Positions 1-8,007 of a stretch of 64,000 nucleotides of DNA are shown in pieces (position 1 is the stretch's first letter; every line of letters begins with the position of its first letter). Made by a program: the position numbers and the translations under genes. The DNA is from Nocardioides sp. Root1257 (GTDB lineage Bacteria > Actinomycetota > Actinomycetes > Propionibacteriales > Nocardioidaceae), in the NCBI RefSeq assembly GCF_001425175.1, contig NZ_LMDV01000012.1, positions 124,001-188,000 on the forward strand. Reading direction: 5' to 3'. The notes beneath the pieces were generated by a model. That model searched no databases. It had not been told where the DNA came from and saw only the letters and a program-made list of their open reading frames with translations.

Positions 1-2
1 AG

Positions 3-464
3 GTCACCAACCGCCAGACCTGGACCGTCACCGGCCTCGGCAACGACGGCAGCCTCCTGCTCCACGGGCACGGCCGCGACCGCGTGGTCCCGGCCGAGTA
101 CGCAGCCCGGTTCGTCGAGCTCGCCTACGCCACCACCGTCCACGGCGCCCAAGGCGAGACCGTCGACACAGCCCACGCCCTCATCGGCGAGCACACCGGC
201 GCCTCGGCCGCGTACGTCGCGATGACTCGCGCCCGCCACCACAACACCGCCCACCTCGTCGCCGACGACCTCGACGACGCCCGCCGCCAATGGGTCGACG
301 TCTTCGCACGCGACCGCGCCGACCTCGGCCCCGCCCACGCACGCCACCAGGCGATCGACGCCCTCAACCGCTACGGGAGCGCCGTCTCGCCGCGACCCGG
401 CCAGGCTCCCACGGGAGCCGAGTACCGACCCGCGGCCGCGGCAAGCGTCGATTTCGGGCTCTGA
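3..464 (+). CDS. TraA/TrwC-type (MobF) conjugative relaxase, C-terminal fragment
   Basis: The reading frame is open from the left edge, so only the last ~153 residues of a larger protein are present. It carries the end of a RecD-like superfamily 1 helicase domain: ATTVHGAQGETVDTAHALI resembles motif V of UvrD_C_2 domains and YVAMTRARHHNTAHL resembles motif VI (TRAR). In MobF relaxases this helicase follows an N-terminal DNA-nicking domain and unwinds the transferred strand during conjugation; the nicking domain would lie left of the window. The last ~40 residues are a low-complexity tail. Being ~340 bp from a tyrosine integrase, it probably belongs to an integrated conjugative or mobilisable element. 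A stand-alone RecD-like helicase is the alternative. The helicase type is seen directly; the relaxase assignment is inferred. Confidence 0.75.
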   Translation, partial: VTNRQTWTVTGLGNDGSLLLHGHGRDRVVPAEYAARFVELAYATTVHGAQGETVDTAHALIGEHTGASAAYVAMTRARHHNTAHLVADDLDDARRQWVDVFARDRADLGPAHARHQAIDALNRYGSAVSPRPGQAPTGAEYRPAAAASVDFGL

Positions 465-802
465 CCCGACATCAGAGAGCTTTCGGGGAAACGCACGGCC
501 GTCACCGCGGGCGCGGGGCCGCCCGCGCCGGTGGTGCGTCCGACGCACCTTCGGCCTCTACGGCTGTGCACCCGGTGCACAGCCGAGCTGGTTCCAGGGT
601 CGTGGACCGGGTCCACCACCACAGTCTCCGGTCTCGCGTCGGACGCGGGACCGTACGGCGGTGCACCGGGTGCACCACCGGAGACGGCGGCTATGCGCCC
701 GGCGCAGACCCGGACGCTACGGCCCCGCACCGGGGGCGGGACCGGGGCTGACGCCACGGCGACCACGGTCCTGGATCGGGTCCGGGTCCGGTAGCCGCTC
801 AC
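465..802. other. Gene-free 338-bp interval with GTGC...GCAC palindromes
   Basis: No convincing gene lies between the relaxase fragment and the integrase; the reading frames here are GC-driven. Three short symmetric elements of related sequence occur within about 145 bp: ggtgcgtc-c-gacgcacc (533-549), an 11-bp-arm palindrome centred at 573 (562-584), and ggtgcaccgggtgcacc (660-676). A small hairpin with 6-bp arms, ctctga/tcagag (459-477), follows the relaxase stop and might end its transcript, but it lacks a U-tract. The repeated palindromes look like protein-binding sites of the mobile element (transfer origin accessory sites or a regulator); this is inference. Confidence 0.45.
562..584. repeat. 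Perfect inverted repeat, 11-bp arms around one base
   Basis: The arms ggctgtgcacc and ggtgcacagcc flank a single C, giving a 23-bp perfect palindrome. It shares the core GTGCACC-S-GGTGCAC with a second copy at 661-675. The size and symmetry suit a dimeric DNA-binding protein rather than a terminator, since there is no T-run on either side. Confidence 0.5.
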
Positions 803-1999
803 TCATCCGTCCGCGGTCCGACGTCTCGGAGCGAGCGACTCGAGAATCTCTGCGGTCACGGGATTCACCTTCTCGTCCGGCTGGATGTAGTGGTCCTTGG
901 TGATCTGGGACGACGTGTGCCCGAGCATTTCAGCGGCGAGGTCCGCTCCCCCGGCCCGGTCCAGCACGGTCGCGACCGTCCGGCGGAACGAGTGCGGCGT
1001 GACGCCCTCGATGCCTGCCTCCACCAAGACGGCCCGGAGGCGACGACGAACGTTGTTCGTCGTCAGCGGAGTGCCGTTGCGGCTGAAGAACAGGAGATGG
1101 TCAAAGTTGTCGGACGACGTGGCGGCCATTCGGTCGCGCAGGACCTCAGCCGCGAAGGACGGGACCGATACGGTCCGGCTGGACCTCGCGGTCTTGGGGT
1201 GCGCCTGCCGGTGCGTCGGCTTGCCGGTGGGCGAAACGATCGTGCCGCAGATCCGGACCGTCGCCGGCGACGTGGTCACATCGATGTCGCACCGACGGAT
1301 GGCGAGCACCTCCCCGATCCGAGCGGAGGTCCCGAGCATCACGTCGATGATCTGCTCGAGCTGTCCGTCCGGCCTGGGCCCGGGAAGGCCGTCCGCCCGA
1401 CGCCAGCCTTGCGCGGCCCAGCGAATGGCCTCGACCTGCTCTAGCGTCAGCGACATCGCCTGCGAGGGCGGCTTGCGCAGACGAGCAGTGTCGCGGACCG
1501 GGTTGGAGCGCATCGCGTCGTAGCGCACGGCCAGGCCAAAGGCCAGACTCATCACGGTCCGGGCCTGCTTCGCCATGCTGTAGCTCTTGGCTGTCGCGAG
1601 GGTCTTGATGAACTGGTCGACCTTGCGGACGGTGATCTCGCGCAGCGCGTAGTGCTCGAACACCGGCAGGACGAGCTGCCGCATGTTGCGCTCGTACAGC
1701 GAACGGGTGCTCGGTGCGAGCTTGCCGGTGACGTCGAGGTCATCGAGCCATACGTCGACCAAGACCCCGAATGTGCTGTCGCCGGATAGATCGAGGCTTC
1801 CGGCCGCGTAGCTGTCGCGCCGCGACAGCTTGTGCTTCAACGCTCGCTCGGCAGACTTGCGACTCCCGCCGGTCGCCTGGACCAGACGAAGTCGGCCGTC
1901 ATCGTCACGGAAGCGGACGCGCGCCTTGACCTTGCCGTTCGGTGTGGGGAGGTAGGAGAAGTCCCCGAAGGTCCCGATGTCGGTCCGCGGACGACCCAT
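803..1999 (-). CDS. Tyrosine recombinase / phage-type integrase
   Basis: A 398-residue site-specific recombinase. Residues 1-60 resemble the arm-binding AP2-like domain; ~75-170 the SAM-like core-binding domain; ~180-395 the catalytic domain. The full catalytic set is visible: R227 (TSARIGEVLAIR), K269 (HPKTARSSRTV), H336-x-x-R339 (HSFRR), H361 (LGHTSSQ) and the nucleophile Y371 (KDHY). The enzyme should therefore be intact and able to integrate and excise the element. It lies 6 nt downstream of the excisionase-like gene, which lies next to an initiator tRNA, the classic arrangement of an integration module at a tRNA 3' end. Actinobacterial integrative elements commonly use this family. Confidence 0.95.
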   Translation of the reverse strand: MGRPRTDIGTFGDFSYLPTPNGKVKARVRFRDDDGRLRLVQATGGSRKSAERALKHKLSRRDSYAAGSLDLSGDSTFGVLVDVWLDDLDVTGKLAPSTRSLYERNMRQLVLPVFEHYALREITVRKVDQFIKTLATAKSYSMAKQARTVMSLAFGLAVRYDAMRSNPVRDTARLRKPPSQAMSLTLEQVEAIRWAAQGWRRADGLPGPRPDGQLEQIIDVMLGTSARIGEVLAIRRCDIDVTTSPATVRICGTIVSPTGKPTHRQAHPKTARSSRTVSVPSFAAEVLRDRMAATSSDNFDHLLFFSRNGTPLTTNNVRRRLRAVLVEAGIEGVTPHSFRRTVATVLDRAGGADLAAEMLGHTSSQITKDHYIQPDEKVNPVTAEILESLAPRRRTADG

Positions 2000-2005
2000 C
2001 TCAGA

Positions 2006-2230
2006 TCACCGCCGCTTCTGGTCGGGTCGCACCTCGCGCTGTGTCTCGATCCAGGCGAGCACGTCGCCCGTCGTGAACTTCACGTGGCGCCCGACCCGGA
2101 TGCCACGCGGACCCTTGCCGTCGACGCGCCAGTCGTAGATGGTCGCGATCGGCACCCCGAGGTACTCCGCGAGATTCTCCATGCTCAGCAGCGGATCGAG
2201 CCCGGGGACTGTTCGCAGTTGTGTCGTCAT
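2006..2230 (-). CDS. Excisionase-like MerR/HTH_17 DNA-binding protein
   Basis: A 74-residue protein with a winged-helix motif of the excisionase (BldC/MerR-like) type: SMENLAEYLGVPIATIYDWR then GRHVKFTTGDVLAWIE. I place the start at 2230 (MTTQLRTV) because a CAGGGAC Shine-Dalgarno-like stretch precedes it and upstream residues do not look conserved; the frame stays open to 2314. In integrative elements such proteins act as recombination directionality factors or as regulators of int. It is separated from the integrase start by only a few bases, so the two are likely cotranscribed. A general element repressor is the other possibility. Confidence 0.8.
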   Translation of the reverse strand: MTTQLRTVPGLDPLLSMENLAEYLGVPIATIYDWRVDGKGPRGIRVGRHVKFTTGDVLAWIETQREVRPDQKRR

Positions 2231-2345
2231 GTCCCTGAGGTGCGCGGCGTTGTCCAAGTGGACCCGAGCAGTCCCGAAGCAGTCCATGCTCACGCGGACG
2301 CTGGTGCGCGGCAAGGGCCTTCGAATGGGCCAATCGGCCGAGTAA

Positions 2346-2364
2346 GTGATGACTTTGTGATGAC
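2346..2364. repeat. Two phased 8-bp direct repeats (gtgatgac) by the integration site
   Basis: gtgatgac occurs at 2346-2353 and again at 2357-2364, an 11-bp period, about one DNA helical turn. It lies between the excisionase-like gene and the tRNA 3' end. Same-face repeats of this spacing are typical of cooperative excisionase or integrase-arm binding sites. The repeats are seen; the function is inferred. Confidence 0.45.
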
Positions 2365-2384
2365 GTAATCAAGTCTCAAATGCT

Positions 2385-2419
2385 TTCAGGCTCGGATCCC
2401 CAGGGGATCCGAGCCTGAA
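2385..2419. terminator. Perfect 17-bp-arm palindrome beside the tRNA 3' end
   Basis: The arms ttcaggctcggatcccc and ggggatccgagcctgaa flank one base, giving a strong perfect hairpin. Read on the plus strand it is followed by TTTTG, like an intrinsic terminator for transcription leaving the mobile element. Read with the tRNA it starts five bases after the discriminator base and could end the tRNA transcript, though the U-tract on that side is poor. It could also belong to the attachment-site identity block. Confidence 0.65.
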
Positions 2420-2424
2420 TTTTG

Positions 2425-2498
2425 TAGCGGGGGCAGGATTTGAACCTGCGACCTCTGGGTTATGAGCCCAGCGAGCTACCGAGCTGCTCCACCCCGCG
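2425..2498 (-). tRNA. Initiator tRNA-fMet (CAU)
   Basis: A 74-base cloverleaf reads on the minus strand from CGCGGGGTGGAGC to CCCCGCTA. It shows the initiator hallmarks: position 1 (C) and position 72 (U) are not paired, and the anticodon stem next to CTCATAA has three consecutive G-C pairs (GGG/CCC). The T-arm is GCAGG-TTCAAAT-CCTGC. CCA is not encoded. It lies 48 bp after the UPF0182 gene on the same strand. The integrase/excisionase module abuts its 3' end, so it is the probable attachment site; the gene itself is intact. Confidence 0.96.
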
Positions 2499-2546
2499 TC
2501 GGTGAAACCAACCTTACAGACCGGGGTCGGGCGGGCCAAATCGGGG

Positions 2547-5500
2547 TCAGGACGACGGGCTCGCACTCGGGCTCGAGGACGGGCTGGCCGTGTCGGACGG
2601 GGCGTCCGACGACGTGTCGGACGGGGTGGCCGGCATCTGCTGGGCGAGCTTGACCGCCTGGGCGACCAGGGCCTCGCCCTTCTCCACCAGGCGCGCCCAC
2701 TTGACCGACTGGCCGTTGCGCTGGGCCTCGTCGGCGTCGCGGAAGGCCTGGTCGGCGGCGATCAGCTTCGCCCGGATCTGTTGGGCGAGACTGCCGGTGG
2801 GCTCGCCCCCGGTGCCGCTCCCGTTGCCGTCGCCGCCGGTGCCGCCGTTGCCGCCCGTGCCGCCCCCGACGTCGTCGACACCGATGGCGTCGGCGAGGGC
2901 GAGCGGCAGCGAGGTGCCGATGCCGACCTCGCCGTTGAAGGAGACCAGCACGTAGGCAAGGCTCGGGTAGCTCGCACTCGAGCCGGGGCGTACGGCGTAC
3001 ACGGGCTCGACGTAGATCAGGCCGTCGTCGATGGGCAGCGTCAGCAGGTTGCCGTAGATGACCTGGCCGCCACTCCGGTTGAACTGCGCGAGGCGGTCGG
3101 CGACGTTCGTGTCGGAGATGAAGTCGTTGGCGATCTGCCCGGGACCCTTGGCGCTCTGGTCGGTCAACTGCTGCACCTTGATCTTGCCGTAGTCCGGCGA
3201 GGTGGCGTCGGAGTCGACGGAGACGAACGCAGCCAGGTTGCTCTTGTTGTAAGGCACGAAGGTCGAGGTCAACGAGAAGACGCCCTGGTCGCCCTGCGGC
3301 TCGTCCACGAAGACGCGGTACGGCGGCTGCAGTCGACCCGAGGAGTTCGGGTCCTCCGGGACGGCCCAGCGGTTGTTGCCGCTGTACCAGCGCACCGGGT
3401 CGGTGACGTGGTAGCGGGCGTACTGGTAGCGCTGCACCTTGAACATGTCCTCCGGGTAGCGGATGTGGTCCATCAGCTGCTCGGGGATGTCCGACTTCGG
3501 CTGCACCGTGCCGGGGAACGCCTTCTCCCACGTCTTGAGGATCGGGTCGGTCTCGTCCCACTCGTAGAGGGTCACGGTGCCGTCGTACGCGTCGACCGTC
3601 GCCTTGACGGCGTTGCGCATGTAGTTGATCTCGTCGGTCGGGAGCGTCCGCAGCTGGGTCTCGGTCTGCAGCGAGTCGTCGGTCATCTTCTTGAACGACT
3701 CCCGCTCCGCGCCCGGGTAGTTGTTGGTGGTCGTGTAGCCGTCGAGCACCCACACGATCCTGCCGTCGACGACGGTCGGGTACGGGTCGCTGTCGACCGT
3801 CAGCCAGGGCGCGAACTTCTCCACGCGGGTCGCCGGGTCGCGGTTGTAGATGACCTCGCTGTTGCTGTTGACCCGTCCGGAGAGCAGGAAGTTCGGCTCG
3901 CCGAACTTCACGGCGTACATCAGCTGCCGGAAGGTGCTGCCGATCGGCACGCCGCCCTTGCCGTCGTACGTCGTGGTCTCGTCGGTCGCCGAGCCGCTGG
4001 CGTCGGAGGAGCCGAGGTCGAGCTCCACGCTCTTGGCGTCCTTGCTGGACTTGCCGACCACCGAGTAGTCCGGGCTGAGCTCACCGAAGTAGACCTGCTC
4101 GCGGAAGCCGCCCGTGGCCTTCGTCAGCGCGTCCTCCCCCGGGGCCTCGCCCTCGGCCCACTGGGTCTTGTCGTCGTCGCTGACCGACGGGACGAGGTTG
4201 GCCTCGCTGCGCTGGTTGGCGTACGCCGCGATGACGCCGGAGCCGTGCGTGTAGACGGTGTGCAGGTTGGACCAGTTGCGGTCGTTGGGGTCGATGCCGC
4301 TCTGGTCCAGCTCGCGGACGCCGAGCACCAGCGCCCGATCGGTGCCGTCGATCTTGTAGCGGTCGACGTCGAGGACGTCGGCGACGGAGTAGTAGGCCCG
4401 CTCCAGCTGGTTCTGCTTGAAGGTCTGGCGGACCAGCTTCGGGTCGACCAGCGGGATCGAGGAGGTCTTGGCGTCCAGGGCTGCCGCCGTCTCGCTGATC
4501 TTGGTGCTGGAGAACGGCTCGACCTCGACCTTGTCCTCGCCCACGTCGTACGCCGCGCGGGTGGCGTCGATGTTCTTCTGGATGTAGGGCGCCTGCTTGT
4601 CGGCCTCGGACGGCTTCACCTGGAACTGCTGCACGATGCCGGGCCAGATCAGGCCGAGCAGGATCGCCGAGACGGCGAGCAGCGCCAGACCGACCGACGG
4701 GAGCAGCCAGGTGCGTCGCCAGACGTTGACGAAGAAGAGGATCGCGCAGATGACGGCGATGCCGAGCAGGATGTTCTTGGCCGGCAGGATCGCGTTGTCG
4801 GCCGTGTAGTCCATGCCGGTGATCAGCGAGCCCGACTTGTGCACCAGGTCGAAGCGGTCGAGGTAGTAGTCGACGGCCTTGGCCAGCACGAAGAGGCCGA
4901 GCAGCACCGAGATCTGCACCTGGGCGGCGCCGGAGAGCCGGTCCCGCGTGGCCTGGAGGCGGATCCCGCCGTACAGGTAGTGCACGACGATCGCGGCGAT
5001 CAGCGCGACGACCAGGACGGCCATCGTGAAGTCGACCAGGTAGTGCAGCCACGGCAGCGTGAAGACGTAGAACCCGATGTCCTTGTCGAACCACGGGTCG
5101 GTCTCGCCGAAGGGCACGCCGTTGCGCCACAGCAGGTAGTCGCGCCACTCCCCGATCGCCGAGCTGCCGGCGAAGGCGCCGAGCACGACCGGGATGCCGA
5201 TCAGCAACCAGGTGCGGATCGGGGTGACGGCGTCGCGGTAGCGGTCGAGACCGTTCTGCTCGGGCGAGTTCGGCCGGAAGAACGGGCGGAACCGGTAGGC
5301 GAGGTAGATGTTCAGGCCGACGACGAAGCCCATCACCGCACCGAAGGCCAGGAAGAGCCCCGCCTTCGTCCAGAAGAGCGTGCTGAAGACGCCCGAGTAG
5401 CCGCCGTCCTGGTACCAGAGCCGGTCGGTGTAGAGCGACGCGACGGTGGACAGCCCGAGGAACGCGAGCACCAGCACCACCGCGGTGATGATCAGTGCGC

Positions 5501-5561
5501 GCGACCGCCGCGACCCGCGGGGCGGTGCCGCCTGGGGCTCCTCGTCGAACAGCTCACTCAT
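2547..5561 (-). CDS. UPF0182 family integral membrane protein
   Basis: A 1004-residue protein, the normal length for UPF0182 (COG1615), a conserved actinobacterial family of unknown function. The N-terminal ~330 residues hold about seven hydrophobic segments (first ALIITAVVLVLAFLGLSTV, residues ~22-40). The rest is a large predicted extracytoplasmic domain with family-like stretches such as the YTHGSG and LPIDDGLIYVEPVY regions. The last ~110 residues are Gly-rich and then Ser/Pro-rich, ending in a flexible tail. The start ATG has nearby AG-rich sequence. It is the third gene of a ylbL / PPA1309-type / UPF0182 row with short gaps. No reaction is known. Confidence 0.93.
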   Translation of the reverse strand: MSELFDEEPQAAPPRGSRRSRALIITAVVLVLAFLGLSTVASLYTDRLWYQDGGYSGVFSTLFWTKAGLFLAFGAVMGFVVGLNIYLAYRFRPFFRPNSPEQNGLDRYRDAVTPIRTWLLIGIPVVLGAFAGSSAIGEWRDYLLWRNGVPFGETDPWFDKDIGFYVFTLPWLHYLVDFTMAVLVVALIAAIVVHYLYGGIRLQATRDRLSGAAQVQISVLLGLFVLAKAVDYYLDRFDLVHKSGSLITGMDYTADNAILPAKNILLGIAVICAILFFVNVWRRTWLLPSVGLALLAVSAILLGLIWPGIVQQFQVKPSEADKQAPYIQKNIDATRAAYDVGEDKVEVEPFSSTKISETAAALDAKTSSIPLVDPKLVRQTFKQNQLERAYYSVADVLDVDRYKIDGTDRALVLGVRELDQSGIDPNDRNWSNLHTVYTHGSGVIAAYANQRSEANLVPSVSDDDKTQWAEGEAPGEDALTKATGGFREQVYFGELSPDYSVVGKSSKDAKSVELDLGSSDASGSATDETTTYDGKGGVPIGSTFRQLMYAVKFGEPNFLLSGRVNSNSEVIYNRDPATRVEKFAPWLTVDSDPYPTVVDGRIVWVLDGYTTTNNYPGAERESFKKMTDDSLQTETQLRTLPTDEINYMRNAVKATVDAYDGTVTLYEWDETDPILKTWEKAFPGTVQPKSDIPEQLMDHIRYPEDMFKVQRYQYARYHVTDPVRWYSGNNRWAVPEDPNSSGRLQPPYRVFVDEPQGDQGVFSLTSTFVPYNKSNLAAFVSVDSDATSPDYGKIKVQQLTDQSAKGPGQIANDFISDTNVADRLAQFNRSGGQVIYGNLLTLPIDDGLIYVEPVYAVRPGSSASYPSLAYVLVSFNGEVGIGTSLPLALADAIGVDDVGGGTGGNGGTGGDGNGSGTGGEPTGSLAQQIRAKLIAADQAFRDADEAQRNGQSVKWARLVEKGEALVAQAVKLAQQMPATPSDTSSDAPSDTASPSSSPSASPSS

Positions 5562-5586
5562 GCGTGCGTCTCTTCCTCTTCCGGCC

Positions 5587-6153
5587 CTACTCGGGCTCGT
5601 CCTCGAGCGTCGCGATCAACAGCTCGAGCAGTCCGGGCACCAGGTCGGCGCCCCCGACCACGGACTGGTCGTCGTCATGGGCCTTCAGCCGCAGTGCGCA
5701 GTACGTCGCGCCCGCGCGGGTCGCCCCGGCCACGATGCGGACCTCCTGGCGGTCGGGGTGCTCGCGGGCGAACTCCTCGGCCGACTTCGGGTCGTCGGGG
5801 ATCTGCTCGTCGGCGTCGGGCGGGAGCACCAGGCGCTCCACGACGGCCGCGCAGCCGGTCACGCCGGGGGGCCAGCTGATCGAGCCCAGCGCCTCCTCCA
5901 GCGTCCGGCCCGGGGCCAGCAGCTCCTGCTCGACCGGGGTGAGCGACCCCGCCGCCGACGAGTCGTCGAGACCCATCGCCGCGGCGAGCGCGGGCTCCTT
6001 GGCCACCAGCGCCGCGGTGTCGACCAGCGCGTAGAGCCGCGACGGCTGGTCCCACCCGTCGGCCGCGATGTGCTCCTCGATCTCGAGGACGGCCGCCGCC
6101 AGGGCAGGGTCCACGTCGGAGAAGCCGGGGAGCTCGGAGTCGTACTCGCTCAT
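5587..6153 (-). CDS. PPA1309-type conserved actinobacterial protein
   Basis: A 188-residue acidic, soluble protein without signal peptide or membrane segment. It resembles the PPA1309 family of uncharacterised actinobacterial proteins, with features such as SRLYALVDTAALV, the WPPGVTGCA region and a late DLVPGLLELL helix. It sits 10 bp after the PDZ-Lon protease and 25 bp before UPF0182, an order conserved in many actinobacteria, so the three are probably one operon. No catalytic motif is evident and the function is unknown. Confidence 0.85.
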   Translation of the reverse strand: MSEYDSELPGFSDVDPALAAAVLEIEEHIAADGWDQPSRLYALVDTAALVAKEPALAAAMGLDDSSAAGSLTPVEQELLAPGRTLEEALGSISWPPGVTGCAAVVERLVLPPDADEQIPDDPKSAEEFAREHPDRQEVRIVAGATRAGATYCALRLKAHDDDQSVVGGADLVPGLLELLIATLEDEPE

Positions 6154-6163
6154 GCTGCCTCAC

Positions 6164-7219
6164 TCATGCCGCGTCGTCCCCGCAGGTCGGGAGCGTGGCG
6201 TCGGGGTCGGCGACCCACTTCTCGATCGAGTCGATCGCGCTCTCGGTGGTGGGTGCCTCGACGAGCCGCATGTCGCCGTTCGCGGCGCCGACGGCCTCGT
6301 CGCAGTTGTCCGGCGGGACCAGGAAGAGCTCGGCGCCCGCGTCGCGCGCGCCGACGATCTTCTGCTGGATGCCGCCGATCGGGCCGACGTTGCCCCCGGC
6401 GTCGATGGTGCCGGTGCCGGCGATGGTGCGACCGTCGGTCAGCGAGCCCTTGGTCAGGGTGTCGTAGATGCCGAGGCTGAACATCAGACCTGCGCTCGGG
6501 CCGCCGATCGAGGGGTCGATCGCGATCGTCACGTCGACCGGGAAGTCGGTGGTCTTGGTGCCGATCTGGACGCCGACCTGGGGCTTGCCGTCGACCTCGC
6601 GCGGCGTCACCTCCACCGGCACGGTCTTGCCCTTGCGGCGTACCTCGAACGTGACCGGTTCCCCCGCGTCGGCCGAGGTCACGGCGGACACCACGTCGTC
6701 GGCGTCGAGCGTCTTGGTGCCGTCGACAGTGAGGATCACGTCGCCGCTCTGCAGCCTGCCGTCCGCGGGCGACCCCTTCTCGACCTCGGAGACGACGGCC
6801 TCGGTCACGTCGTAGCCCAGCTGGGTCAGCGCGGCGGCGGTCGCGGCGTCCTGGGACGAGGTCATCTCCTGCTGACCCTCCTGCTTGTCCTTCTCGACGG
6901 TGCCGCCGGGCGGGTAGATCGCCGACTTGGGGTAGACGGCGTTCGAGCGGCTGATCCAGTCGTGCATCAGCTCGAAGAGGTGGTTGTGGGCGTCGCGCTG
7001 CGAGACGTAGACGGTGGTCATCCGCAGCTGGCCGTCGTCGGCGTAGGTCGGCTTGCCCTCGATCTGGATGATCGCCTTGCCCTCGTCGTTGTCGCCGAGG
7101 ACGTTGACGGTCAGTCCGGGGCTGTAGGTCACGTAGGGCAGCGACTCGAACGCGGCGGCCACCCAGAGGGCGAGCAGCAGCGGCACGGCCAGGAGGCCGG
7201 CAAGGGTCCGCTGCGTCAT
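6164..7219 (-). CDS. YlbL-like membrane-anchored PDZ-Lon (S16) serine protease
   Basis: 351 residues when started at 7219 (MTQRTLAGLLAV); an upstream frame extension to 7246 is not supported. Order: one N-terminal transmembrane anchor (~residues 5-22), a soluble region, a PDZ domain (~120-210, GSPADGRLQSGDVILTVDG) and a C-terminal Lon-type proteolytic domain. The catalytic Ser is in DPSIGGPSAGLMFSL and the Lys in GPIGGIQQKIVGARDAG, forming a Ser-Lys dyad. Relatives include Bacillus YlbL, and the family is thought to degrade membrane or secreted proteins. It is the first gene of the run with the PPA1309-type and UPF0182 genes. Confidence 0.92.
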   Translation of the reverse strand: MTQRTLAGLLAVPLLLALWVAAAFESLPYVTYSPGLTVNVLGDNDEGKAIIQIEGKPTYADDGQLRMTTVYVSQRDAHNHLFELMHDWISRSNAVYPKSAIYPPGGTVEKDKQEGQQEMTSSQDAATAAALTQLGYDVTEAVVSEVEKGSPADGRLQSGDVILTVDGTKTLDADDVVSAVTSADAGEPVTFEVRRKGKTVPVEVTPREVDGKPQVGVQIGTKTTDFPVDVTIAIDPSIGGPSAGLMFSLGIYDTLTKGSLTDGRTIAGTGTIDAGGNVGPIGGIQQKIVGARDAGAELFLVPPDNCDEAVGAANGDMRLVEAPTTESAIDSIEKWVADPDATLPTCGDDAA

Positions 7220-7261
7220 GGCGCCAAGACTGTCAGACCCACCCAACGCGCGCGCGGGAGG

Positions 7262-7507
7262 TCAGGACGCCCGGCGCGACGGCCGCACCGCGATGCCCGT
7301 GCTGCGGTCGTCCTCGGGCTGCGGAGCCGCGTAGCCGGGGGCCGGCCGGCGGCGACGGCGCCGGTCACCGTCGAGGGCGTCCGCAAGCCGGCGTACGGCG
7401 ACGTCGCGGTCGACCTCGCCACGGCCCTCGCGGCCGAGCCAGGCGACCCAGAGCATGGCCACGACGGCCACCACGACCGACGGCACCAGCCAGAGCAGGA
7501 TCTCCAC
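7262..7507 (-). CDS. Small single-pass membrane protein, unknown
   Basis: An 81-residue protein starting with GTG (VEILLWLVPSVVVAVVAMLW). It has one N-terminal hydrophobic helix (residues ~4-24) followed by a charged cytoplasmic tail with an Arg-rich stretch (DGDRRRRRRPAPG). It lies between moaE and the PDZ protease on the same strand, which supports it being real. No family was recognised. Confidence 0.7.
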   Translation of the reverse strand: MEILLWLVPSVVVAVVAMLWVAWLGREGRGEVDRDVAVRRLADALDGDRRRRRRPAPGYAAPQPEDDRSTGIAVRPSRRAS

Positions 7508-7554
7508 GGGTCGAGGCTAGGCACTGCGGTGCTCCGCGGCGGGGAGGCTCGCCA

Positions 7555-7977
7555 CTAAGGCGTCCCCACCCATTCCTCGGTGCCGTCGCCGAAGCGCTGG
7601 TGCTTCCAGATCGGCACCTCCGCCTTGAGGGTGTCGATCAGCGCGCGCGACGCGGCGAACGCCTCCCCGCGGTGGGCCGACGCCGTCGCGACGACGACGG
7701 CGATGTCGCCGATGTCGAGGCTCCCGACCCGGTGCACGGCGGCGAGCCCCTGCACGTCGTACTCCTCCGCGATCCGCGCGCAGACGTCGTGCAACCGCTC
7801 GAGCGCCGTGGGGTGGGCCGTGTAGTCGAGCCCGACCACGCCCTTGCCGTGGTCGTGGTCGCGGACCCGCCCGACGAAGAGGGTCAGCCCGCCGGATGCG
7901 TCGTCGTCGAGGGCATCGAGCACCTCGGTGACGTCGAGGGGCTCCTCGCGCAGGTCGACGAGACGGATGGCGGACAC
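7555..7977 (-). CDS. moaE: Molybdopterin synthase catalytic subunit MoaE
   Basis: 140 residues from a GTG start at 7977 (VSAIRLVDLREEPLDV); the frame is open far upstream but that part is antisense to a plus-strand gene. MoaE with thiocarboxylated MoaD converts cyclic pyranopterin monophosphate to molybdopterin. Family marks are FVGRVRDHDHGKGVVGLDYTAH, VHRVGSLDIGDIAVVVATAS, and the conserved active-site Lys in KAEVPIWKHQRF. The length is normal. No other molybdenum cofactor gene is nearby. Confidence 0.95.
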   Translation of the reverse strand: MSAIRLVDLREEPLDVTEVLDALDDDASGGLTLFVGRVRDHDHGKGVVGLDYTAHPTALERLHDVCARIAEEYDVQGLAAVHRVGSLDIGDIAVVVATASAHRGEAFAASRALIDTLKAEVPIWKHQRFGDGTEEWVGTP

Positions 7978-8007
7978 GGGCAGACAGTATCCGCGTACCG
8001 TGGTGGC

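Noticed and set aside
2385..2419. Vector or cloning artefact because the palindrome contains two GGATCC sites
   Set aside because: The symmetric hairpin adjoins a native tRNA 3' end and is flanked by ordinary host and element sequence; no vector sequence is visible.
2502..5879. 1125-residue plus-strand reading frame opposite UPF0182
   Set aside because: It is an antisense shadow of a well-conserved gene; composition is Arg/Val/Gly/Asp-biased, as expected from GC-rich third codon positions.
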